Assembly: GCF_902148855.1 (NCBI RefSeq)
Contig: NC_043973.1
Span: forward strand, 13,764,056 to 13,828,055
Source: Sphaeramia orbicularis
Lineage: Eukaryota; Chordata; Actinopteri; Kurtiformes; Apogonidae
Reading direction: 5' to 3'
Length of the DNA: 64,000 nucleotides
Positions 11,701 through 20,400 of this stretch are shown in pieces. Position 1 is the first letter of the stretch. The number at the start of each line of letters is the position of its first letter. Both the position numbers and the translations under genes were made by a program. Below the pieces are notes generated by a model that worked only from the letters and a program-made list of their open reading frames with translations, ran no database searches and was not told the DNA's origin.

Positions 11701-13693
11701 AGGGTTAATGTAATGTAAATTAAATTTTCCCCATTGATCATAGCCTCCCACTCTATCACAAAACATTTCTTGAATATTGCCCAGTAGTAAGTTATCTTTT
11801 GCTTTATATACAGGGTGGGGAAGCAAAATTTACAATGAACATTTAGTTGTTTTTTCTCAGCAGGCACTACGTCAATTGTTTTGAAACCAAACATATATTG
11901 ATGTCATAATCATACCTAACACTATTATCCATACCTTTTCACAAACTTTTGCCCATATGAGTAATCAGGAAAGCAAACGTCAAAGAGTGTGTGATTTGCT
12001 GAATGCACTCGTCACACCAAAGGAGATTTCAAAAAATAGTTGGAGTGTCCATAAAGACTGTTTATAATGGAAAGAAGAGAATGACTATGAGCAAAACTAT
12101 TACGAGAAAGTCTGGAAGTGGAGGAAGCAACAAAAAACGTACCAAAGCTTTTATTAAAGCTCTCAAATCCAAAATCCTAAAGGATCCAACCAAATCCATG
12201 AGAAAAATGGCAATTGAACTTGAGGTAGACAACAAGACCGTTAGAAATGCAGTAAAATATGATTTGAAGTTAAAATCTTACACAAGAACACCAAAACACT
12301 TGTTGACAACAGCAACAAATTCAACTTCAGCAATTTTTGGGAATCATGTTTATGGCCGCCTTCTAGCCCAGATCTAAACCCTCTGGATTCTGCTATTTGG
12401 GGCGTTTTAGAACATGCTACCAATAGAACATCACACAGCAATGTCGACTTTCTTAAAGATACTATTAAAGAAGAATGGGAGAAATTGTCACCCGAATATT
12501 TGAGGAACACTTGTGCAAGTTTCAGGAAGCGTGTGAAGGCAGTTATTGAGAAAGAAGGAGGACACATAGAATAAAAACATTTTCTATTATGGAAATTTTC
12601 TTGTGGCAAATAAATTCTCATGACTTTCAATAAACTAATTGGTCATACACTGTGTTTCAATCCCTGCCTCAAAATATTGTAAATTTTGCTTCCCCACCCT
12701 GTATATATTTTACACAGATACCAACAACATTCTTGAAATCTGACTTCTAATATTCCACCAACACAAATAAGTGTATTTGCAAAACCAAAACAGGTGCTAC
12801 TGAGGAAAAGAAATAGAATAAAATAATTGAGTTACCAAAAAAAAAAAAAAGCAATATTTTTTTTTTAAAAAGAGGTATTTAGAGCTCTTGTATCGCTTGA
12901 ATTCTTGGTTTCCATCCTCTCTCAAATTTTTCTAGTTTCAGTTGTAACCTTGCAGTAGTTTTCTCCATAATAACAACCTTTTTTACTTTGTCTATCCATT
13001 GCGTTATGTTGGGGGGGTGTGGTTTCAGCCACTTAATTGTAATCATTTTCTTTGCTATTTGTCTATCAGATCTTCAGGTAATATTCCAAGTATATACAGG
13101 GTTAAATCAAGATGTTTTGAAGGTTTTTATGCTGTTATTATTTGACTGTAGATCATATTGGTCTGTATGTGGAACCTGAACTAAAATGAGTTCCACAGCC
13201 TTGATTGTGGAATTTTTGCACTTTGTAAATTCATCCCATGGGCCGCATTGGCCCCAATTAAAAAGAGAAAAACAAAACAATAAACTAATTGGCCATACAC
13301 TGTCTTTCAATCTCTGCCTCAAAATATTGTAAATTTTGCTTCCCCACCCTGTATATGATATGATTAGTGGATCAATAGTTATTAAATATTTTAGATTAGT
13401 AGAGGCTTTTGGTTTGTTTGGGTCTTTATGGGTTAATTAAGTGACATGTTGCAATGAAGAATCAATGTTTTAGGGGCAGAGGGATTGTTTTATTTATGAA
13501 ATCCAGTGATTTGAGTGTTTGTTTTCTGATGATCTGCTGCAGGAGTCCTTCTGATCCCCAAATCTGCCACCTATGGGCCGAGAGACAGTCCAACTCATGC
13601 GTCCCCCAGGGCTATGAGAGCCACAGCTTCCACAACCAGCATGGGATGGTGCGCACCGTCCTCTCCATCACTTCCTGCGTCTGCCAAGAATAA
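3906..13693 (+). CDS. pnhd: Pinhead, secreted cystine-knot protein (7 exons, 318 aa)
   Basis: Exons 3906-3957, 4536-4631, 4818-4957, 6011-6287, 7373-7554, 8830-8888 and 13543-13693 join in frame through GT-AG introns (957 nt including stop). Residues 1-20 form a hydrophobic signal peptide (MDIVQLCLLLLCALH). The mature part is cysteine-rich and carries three copies of a V/I-D-V-G-x-C knot motif: VDVGMCRPYC near residue 58, IDVGGC at 176-181 and IDVGRCLGGC at 251-260. The last two follow parallel segments (CxRVPxxxYY). This repeated half-knot layout and the position just upstream of admp identify pinhead. The family is secreted and acts in early mesoderm and axial patterning (Xenopus, Ciona). 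Exon 2 could start 9 nt later at a second AG (4545), removing three residues. Intron 6 (8889-13542) is mostly nested transposons. Start: first ATG after the TATA box. Identification is from memory of the family, not from a search. Confidence 0.85.
5632..5782. repeat. Teleost interspersed repeat fragment plus AATA/AAT-rich tract
   Basis: ATTTGGCAGAGGCTTTTTTC followed by AAAGCGACTTACAGGGAG is a very common fish repeat module. It runs into a tract of AATA and AAT units at 5689-5782. It lies in pnhd intron 3. I do not assign a family. Confidence 0.6.
6318..6424. repeat. (AAAAT)n and (AAAT)n tracts
   Basis: Short A/T microsatellites directly visible in pnhd intron 4 (AAAAT units near 6322-6350, AAAT units near 6388-6420). 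Confidence 0.8.
6730..7312. mobile_element. hAT-like non-autonomous element, copy 2 (intact ends)
   Basis: The ends CAGGGGTGTCAAACATG and ATGAGTTTGACACCCCAG are inverted, and perfect 8-bp duplications GTTTAGAG lie at 6722-6729 and 7313-7320. The target is nearly the same as that of copy 1. The 583-bp element sits in pnhd intron 4 and has no coding frame. Confidence 0.85.
8160..8400 (+). repeat. Common teleost repeat with GTTTGTTAGCAAGATA module
   Basis: CTCTGCCAGGAGGTATTG, a TTTG-rich stretch and then AGCAAGATAGCTCAAAATG and GGCACAAGGAACAAATG form a module that I recognise as frequent in fish genomes. It lies in pnhd intron 5. The class is not determined. Confidence 0.5.
9474..9725 (-). mobile_element. 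LINE 3' end, antisense, with (CTTT)n tail
   Basis: A (CTTT)n tract at 9474-9499 is followed by AGGATCCCCATTAGCTGTAC and CTTCCTGGGGTCCTTATAAT. Read on the minus strand this is a LINE 3' end finishing in an AAAG tail. It lies in pnhd intron 6. Confidence 0.6.
10600..11810 (-). mobile_element. LINE 3' end, antisense, interrupted by a TTAA element
   Basis: The segment from TTTATTTCGAACATGCAAAG to GATGGTGATACAGAAACTTT, then CATAGCCTCCCACTCTATCA after the interruption, matches the copy at 16185-16810 almost throughout. Both are antisense to pnhd/admp. The 11163-11704 insert splits this copy, so the insert is younger. Confidence 0.65.
11163..11704. mobile_element. TTAA-target short element (CCCTTTCATGCA family), copy 1
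   Basis: TTAA duplications at 11159-11162 and 11705-11708. The right end reads GTGACCAGTATGCATGAAAG then GGTTAA, and the left end is the inverse with some change. The comparable LINE copy at 16.7 kb lacks this insert and serves as an empty site. There are at least seven units of this family in the window. Confidence 0.8.
11811..12701 (+). mobile_element. Tc1/mariner element, internally deleted
   Basis: Inverted ends CAGGGTGGGGAAGCAAAATT and its mirror GCTTCCCCACCCTG are flanked by TA. Inside, a helix-turn-helix N-terminal part (ALVTPKEISKIVGVSIKTVY near 12010-12065) and a C-terminal part with WPPSSPDLNPLDSAIW (about 12348-12400) survive, but the stretch between them that should carry the first catalytic Asp is missing. 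The element cannot encode an active transposase. Copies at 27578-28127 and a solo end at 13270-13352 belong to the same family. Confidence 0.85.
12835..13080 (-). mobile_element. L1-type LINE fragment, ORF2 C-terminal end
   Basis: The minus strand reads RQIAKKMITIKWLKPHPPNI then TQWIDKVKKVVIMEKTTARL and KFERGWKPRIQAIQEL before a stop. This is the W-K-x-P-x-P-x-I-x-x-W-I signature at the C-terminus of L1-clade ORF2 proteins. The 5' part is missing. Confidence 0.65.
13121..13352. mobile_element. hAT-like end joined to a solo Tc1/mariner end
   Basis: 13121-13258 matches the right part of the hAT-like copy at 36395-36520 (TTTGACTGTAGATCATATTG). 13270-13352 repeats the last 80 bp of the Tc1/mariner element at 12620-12701, ending TCCCCACCCTG then TATA. 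The join suggests deletion between two insertions. Confidence 0.6.
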
Positions 13694-13849
13694 ACAGTGC
13701 GCCCCCTACTGGAAATTTAACCCAAGACTGAAGTCAGGGGCAGTGGCTGCAGTCCACTGACCTTACCCCACTGAATAAACTGCTGAAGAATCATTACCCT
13801 TAAATATTATTGTATTATATGTAATATATGTAAAGAGGATAATTTTGTA

Positions 13850-13855
13850 AATAAA
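13850..13855 (+). promoter_or_regulatory. pnhd polyadenylation signal
   Basis: AATAAA 157 bp after the stop. Earlier AATAAA motifs overlap the stop codon (13689-13694) and lie at 13774-13779. Any of the last two could serve; the furthest is followed by a GT-rich stretch. Confidence 0.5.
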
Positions 13856-13929
13856 TGTAATACAACAGTTTCTGGTCAACTTTTCCTAAACTGCATATAA
13901 AATGTAAAAGACGTGTAACTTTTACATTT

Positions 13930-15380
13930 GCTCGACATGAAAAAGTTTTATGAACAGTAAGTAGATGTAATGACTACAGGTGTATAACTTCATATCTAAA
14001 ATGCAGAAAACCTGCACAAATGGGTGCTTCTATGACACTGGGTACATTTTGGTACCTGACACTTTGCCAGTTTTTCAGACCAAATATTAAAAAAGAAATT
14101 TAGATATATTTACCCCAGGATGTACCTAATGATGACCTCAAATAAATGCAAAAAAAATTATATTTTTGCTATGAGCCATCCCAAAATTAACCCTTTCATG
14201 CATAGTGGTCACTACAGTGGACAGCTATTCAACAGCTGTTCTCTTGTATATTCATGGATTTTGTTATTTTAGTTCCATATCAGCTTATGCATTATCATAA
14301 ACACTGTAATTGATACCATTACTGTAACTTTACTGTTCTTGATAAACCTGATGTGCAATAACATGTTTGACTGTAAATCAATTGCTAATTGGTATTAGAC
14401 TGTTTTTTTTTTTGTTTTTTTTTTTACTTTTTTGCAAATTATCTCCATGAAGTAAGTAGTAACTAGTCTTAGAGTATGTTAAAATGTGAGAAAACATCAG
14501 ATTTCCAGCATTAAACATGGTTTTGTTTCAGAGTTTTCACACAGTATATCAGCAAATACATGTTTCTTTGCTTCAAAAATCAAACACATGATGTCCAGCT
14601 AAGTGGACATTTTTGGAAGTCTATGAAAAATAGGTTCATAAAAATTTTTAAATGACACTGTTGTTTTTTTCATGCCTAAAGAGGAATATAAACCCTCTGG
14701 AAAAAAATCTTGATTAAGGTTCTCATAATTCATGCATGTAAGGGTTAATGTATTTTTTTTCATCAAATATTTGGGTAAAAAATAGGACCAAAATTAGGAC
14801 ATGAAAACTACCTATGTGTAAGTGCATTTGATCCAGAAAACATGTCGGTAAATGGTTTTATATAGCGTTATAAACAAAGACACTGTGTTAAATTTGATGA
14901 CTCTAGTGGTTTTTCTAATCCAGACATGTGGGTTTTTCATGAATCAGAAGTATTATTCTAGGTTTTTGTATGTAACCCATCGTGTCCACTTGCATTACAT
15001 GCAGAGTCTGCCCAGTTAAACGCATATAAATCGCAAATGATTTTGCAACCGTGGTCATTTTTGTCAAACACTCTGCCTTGCATAATTAGTTCAATTCCTA
15101 AAATGTATGTGAGAGAATAAAGAGATATTTTAAAAAAGAAAATAGTAGGGCCTAATGTTGGTGTCCTTTTGACTGTGTTACATGCAGATTTTTGTAGTAA
15201 ATATAATGTAAAATAATATAAAGATGTGTTTTATCTGAAAAACAGTTTCTCTTTTATCTCAGTAAGTATTTTTTTAATAGACCCAAAGTGCTTCCAAACT
15301 TGCTTCGTAACATTTGTTTACATCTGGTTGGAATTTTTAGCCCCCATGTCCTGTTTTTAGGGACCAGTTTCATAGAAGCA
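13930..15380. repeat. Unclassified interspersed repeat, interrupted by a TTAA element
   Basis: 13935-14187 is repeated at 19388-19690 (shared blocks AAATGGGTGCTT, GGTACCTGACACTTTGCCAG, CCAGGATGTACCTAATGATG and GAGCCATCCCAAAATTAA). The element at 14191-14744 is inserted at the TTAA in this sequence. The continuation to about 15380 is assigned by adjacency only. Confidence 0.5.
14191..14744. mobile_element. TTAA-target short element (CCCTTTCATGCA family), copy 2
   Basis: TTAA at 14187-14190 and 14745-14748 flank CCCTTTCATGCATAGTGGTC and CATAATTCATGCATGTAAGG G. The related repeat at 19650 shows the unoccupied TTAA. 554 bp, no coding frame. Confidence 0.85.
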
Positions 15381-16180
15381 CACAGTAAAAAAATTACTGA
15401 GCATTGTTTCCAGAGTCAAAAGTAATTTCCTCAAAAAGAGTAAATTTGGCCTTATATTGAGTAAATTTGGCTCTATATTGAGTTTGGAGAGCTCTACCCA
15501 AAGAGTAACTTTTACTCTTTTTAGAGAGTGACCAAATGTTATCTGAGGAAAGTAAAAGTTTCTTCAATTTGAGCAAATTTTACTCAGGCAAATTCCCTGT
15601 GCACCCAAATAACAGTGATATAGGTGGTCCAGTAGACTCCTGGAATGTTAAATACAACATCAATATATATCACGGTCAAAGGTTTCAAAGGAGCTTTGAT
15701 GAATTACTGCAAATAAAAACACCGCACCAAGTGTCCCTTTGAGAAAGCACATGTGCAAGTCGTTAGTGGTTCCTCATTTTGATATCAACGTGTGAAACAA
15801 CACTTGTGTGTGTTTTTTTTCCTTCAGTCATCTTGAGGGTAGAGATTGTATGATGACGTGCTTGCAAGGTGTCATTCAGAATAACTTTGATCTCTGTAGT
15901 GGAGGGGGAACAAACTTTCGTTTCAGCCTCAAATGTGTGTTTTGGCCCGTGCGTAATTGTGCGTAAAAGATCAAAAGCACATGATGACACCGTGCGCTAC
16001 TTCTGTATTTTCTAGGAAGGGAACACATTTTAATGAAAAGGAAAAACAAATGCCATGAAGCATGCTTATTTATATCACTGTTGTAAATGTTTAAAAGGAA
16101 TCTATTCAGTGGAAATGTCTTGAATTTGAAGATCCAGTTGTGCGTAAAATCAACTTCACCGTACTTTTATGGTGTTGATT
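15381..16180. other. pnhd-admp spacer, unique part
   Basis: No gene or known repeat seen. A short AGTAAATTTGG duplication occurs near 15440-15475. This is the part of the spacer least touched by transposons apart from the admp proximal promoter, so a place to look for shared enhancers. Confidence 0.4.
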
Positions 16181-16184
16181 TGAT

Positions 16185-16810
16185 TTGATTTACTTATTTA
16201 TTTCGAACATGCAAAGAAAAAAAATTAAAACAAAACAAAATAAGCAAAATAAAACATTGAAATGGACAGAATCTATCTTCAGCACATACAAGTCTGAATA
16301 TTATAAGAAGTATAAACTTATTTAATCCTACCCCTCAGTGCTTTTACACCTTTATCACTAACTTGATACAAGAATCAAACAATATAATTTTCCTAATTTT
16401 GGCATCGAACCACAACAAATACATAATGCAGTAACTGAATTACGCACAACAATATGATCATGGCAGTACAGTCATACAAACAGACTCAACAATTCAACCA
16501 TTTTCTTCAATAATTCCAGCAGATTTATCAGTGCAACATCATCCATAAACAAACAGGCCTCATTGTCATTATTAAATACTGTACCTCTCAAGAATCATTT
16601 TTTTTTTAAATATCTTTTTTAAACTGAATTATGTTTGATATTTGTTTTATCTCCACACACAATTTGTTCCATAATTTTACTCCACAGATGGTGATACAGA
16701 AACTTTTATGACTCTTTAAATTTAACTTCCCCCTTAAATCATAGCCTCCCTCTCTTTCACAAAACATTTGTTGAACTGCTTATTGAACATGTGTTCTGCT
16801 GCTATGAATG
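16185..16810 (-). mobile_element. LINE 3' end, antisense, second copy
   Basis: Paralogue of 10600-11810 without the TTAA insert: TTTATTTCGAACATGCAAAG at the 3' end side through CATCATCCATAAACAAACAG to CAAAACATTTGTTGAACTGC. Confidence 0.65.
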
Positions 16811-17289
16811 TTTTCTTTTGGATTTAATTATTTATAAGCTTTAGGGTGGGCATCTCTGTGTATATGCCCACACATGAGGTGAGATGGCTTTACATTTTTA
16901 GTCCTTAGTTGCAAATGTGATGATTATCCAGCTGGAGGTGCGCAAACACTTACGGAAATCTCGCCAAGTGTCACCAACGACACCTGCCTTTTTTTTTTTT
17001 TTTTCTTTTTTTTTTTTTTTACCAAAGCAACTGGTTTCCACGGTTTCCATTATTGTAATTTAATGGATTCATTTACACGCACTTAACCTCCCACGGTGAG
17101 TGCGTTTCCTCTAGAGATGAGCTCCTAATGTATTGTATCCACATTTCTTGCGTTTTCATTCATTAAACCTGACATATCTGAAAACAAAATCGATCCTGCA
17201 GCTCGTGTGGAAGGACCGAGCGCTTTCCAAAGTTGATTTGAACGTTTATTGGCAGACATGAGGACAATAGACCTGAATAAAATCTACAA

Positions 17290-17437
17290 TCGGGTTCACA
17301 CCTTGTTAACACCACCATTAGTCTCCCTTTACATTCGCTGATTGGTGATTTACATTTGCGACCAAACAGCATGTTTACTGCTGTTTGCTGAGGCTTCGGG
17401 GGCTCTGAGGAGACACCGGGGGCATTTGATATAAAAA
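17290..17437 (+). promoter_or_regulatory. admp core and proximal promoter
   Basis: TATAAAAA at 17430-17437 lies 63 bp before the start codon, with an initiator-like TCAGTCA near 17458-17464. Upstream are a T-box half site TTCACACCT (17295-17303), an inverted CCAAT box ATTGG near 17341, and two forkhead-like motifs TGTTTAC and TGTTTGC (about 17373-17389). The TATA and its spacing are convincing. The factor motifs are inference. Confidence 0.6.
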
Positions 17438-17499
17438 GTGCAGCTTCCTTCAGCCATCAGTCACTCCGACTTGGAATTGCTGTCTGACTGAGGACCACC

Positions 17500-20400
17500 A
17501 TGCACCAGAAAACATCTACTCACTACTTTGAGATGCTGCTATTTGGGATCGGATTGGTCACGTTGCTGTGCGCCACGGACGCACGGCCTTCCCTCAACTA
17601 CCTGGAGGATCACTTCACCGTGGAGAACGAGTCTGAGGAAGTGCGCTCAGCTGCGATCAAAAGACTTTTGGAGGTTTTTGGGATGGACGACACCCCTGCT
17701 ATCCACGGACACAAGCAGCCCCCTCAGTACATGCTCGACTTGTACAACACAGTGGCAGATGTGGACGGTGTGACCAAGGACCCTTATCTGTTGGAAGGAA
17801 ATACTGTCCGGAGTTTCTTTGACAAATGTAAGACAACTTTTTTTTTCCTGCATGTAAATATAATGTAAATGCTTCCAACTGACAAATGTAATGTAGTATT
17901 AGTGTGTTCTGATGGTGTCATTTCCATTTGCAGTGCACAGTGAACAGGTGGAGTTCAGGTTCAACTTGTCCACTGTTTCCAGAGCTGAGAAGATCCTCAC
18001 TGCTGAGCTTCATCTGTTTAAGCTGAGACCTCAGGCGACCCTGACATTTAACAGACACCATTTCTGCCAGGTATACAGACATGGGCCAAGCACTTTAACC
18101 CTTTCCTGCATGAATTATAAGAACCTTATAGTTGAGTTGTTTTTTGGGGGGGTTTTTTTGGCGTGAAAAAAACAATGAGATTGAGGGTTTTTTCCATAGA
18201 TTTACAAAAATGTCCACTCAGCTACACCATGAATTTTATTCTTGAAGCAAAGAAACATGTATTTAACCCTTTCATGCACTGTCCACTCCAGTGGACAGTT
18301 CTTCTCCAGCTGTTCTCTTGTATATTAATGGGTTTTGTTGTTTTAGTTCCATATCAGCCAACACAGTGGACGCTTATGCACCATCCCATACACTGTAATT
18401 CAGATCATTACTGTAACTTTGCTGTTCTTGATAAACCTGATCTGCACTAACATGTTTGAGTGTAAATCAATTGTTATTTGTTAGACAAGAAGGTTTTTTT
18501 TTTTTTTTTTGCATATTATCTCCATGAAGTGAATAATTACTAGCATTAGAATATGTTAAAATGTGAGAAGACATCAGATTAGCAGCATTAAAAAAGTTTT
18601 TACTTCATTGTTTTCATATCACTCTCTGATATTGGGTTTTAAACACGTTTCTTTACTTCAAAAATTAAATGCATGGATATTTTTGTAACTCCATAGAAAA
18701 AAAAAACTCGATCGCATTGTTTTTTTCATGGCTAAACACTGAAGAAAAAAATCTTGACTAAGGTTCTCATAATTTGTGCATGAAAGGGTTAAAACCCAAT
18801 ATGATAAAGTAATATGAAAACAGTGAAATGAATCCATGTTTAATGCAGCTAATCTGATGTTTTCTCACATTTTAACATATTCTAATACTAGTTATTACTC
18901 ACTTCATGGAGATAATATGCAAAAAAAGAACAATTAACAATTGATTTCCACTCAAGAACCAATCAACAACAGCAAAGTTACAGTAATGGTATGAATTGCA
19001 GTTTATCAGATGATGCATAAATGTCCACTGTGTTGGCTGATATGGAACTAAAACAACTAAACCCATGAATATACAAGAGAACAGCTGGAGAAGAACTGTC
19101 CACTGGAGTGACCAGTATGTATGAAAGGGTTAAATCTGTGCAAATGACTTATACACTAGCGGAAAAAAATATTAGACCATCAAAAGTCATCAAAAACAAT
19201 AGTTATGCACTGGGAAAAATCAAAATCTACTCATTTCTAGTCGAAATATCTCATCACACTTAAAATAAGACATAACTAGCTAAACAGTGAGATATAAGAA
19301 CTTATTTTTCGACAATAGATCTTGAAAATGTTATTTTAAGAAATCTTACCGAGATAATTTTCACTTGTTCCATTGGCAGATTTTTACATTTCCAAGACAC
19401 AATAAAGTTTTATAAACAGTAAATAGATGTAATAACTACAGGTGTATAACTTTAAACCTAAAATGCAGAAAACCTACACAAATGGGTGCTTTTATGAAAC
19501 TGGGTACATTCTGGTACCTGACACTTTGCCAGTTTTTTTTTTGACTCAATAATAAAAGGTAAATTTAAACATATTTCCCCCCAGGATGTACCTAATGATG
19601 ACCTTAGATAAATGCAAAAAATTATACTCTCGCTCTGAGCCATCCCAAAATTAATTAAAAAAAAAAAAATCTTCAATTAAGCAAAAAAAAAGAAAACGAA
19701 AAAATCTGACAGTGGAACACGTGAAAATTATCTTGGTGAGATTTCTTGACGTAACATTTTCAAGGTCTATTGTCTAAAAATAAGTTCTTATATCTCACTG
19801 AAAAGTTACTCTTCAGGTGATTATGTCTTTTTCTAAGTGTGATGAGATATTTTGACTAGAAATGAGAAAAAATACACTTGGTAAAATTTTGATTTTTTCC
19901 AGTGTGCAATCAAATACTAACTCCTATGTGTATCATGTGACTAAAACAGACAGAAAAAATAACATGGAATACCTAAAAGCACTGTTTTTGGCAGTACAAT
20001 GCTATAGATATTGATATAAGAACTAAAAAAAAAATGTGGTTATTATTAAAAAAACAAACAAACAAACATGGAAAATGGCTAGATATCAGCTCTGAAATTA
20101 AAGTCTTATGAGCTATTTTTGTTATCATTATAACTGTCCAAACAAATGTACCTTTAGTTGTACCAGGCATTAAAATGAACAGGAAATAGAAGAAAACAAG
20201 GGTGGTCTAATAATTTTTTCCACGACTGTATATTCCCACGTTCCACAGCCTTTTACTTTTACTTTACTTTTACTTTTATTGCATCTTATTGTCTTTCTTC
20301 TCCCCATGAGTTTGATAGCTTTAGTTACTGTTTAGATTACAAACAAACATCCACTTACTCCCAAAGGAAAACCACATATCTTCAAGTTTCTTTAATCTTC

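Larger units (their letters stand above)
10174..13432. mobile_element. TTAA-target element A, host of a nested stack
   Basis: TTAA duplications at 10170-10173 and 13433-13436 flank inverted ends CCCATAAAACCCAG and CTTTATGGG. A second copy is at 22077-23540. TTAA targets and CCC ends fit piggyBac-type elements. Only 10174-10590 and 13353-13432 are its own sequence. The rest is inserted material: a LINE copy, a 0.54-kb TTAA element, a Tc1/mariner element, an L1 tail and a hAT-like end. Confidence 0.65.

Noticed and set aside
12003-12377. Intact host gene with a helix-turn-helix domain
   Set aside because: It is the N-terminal half of an internally deleted Tc1/mariner transposase between inverted ends and TA sites.
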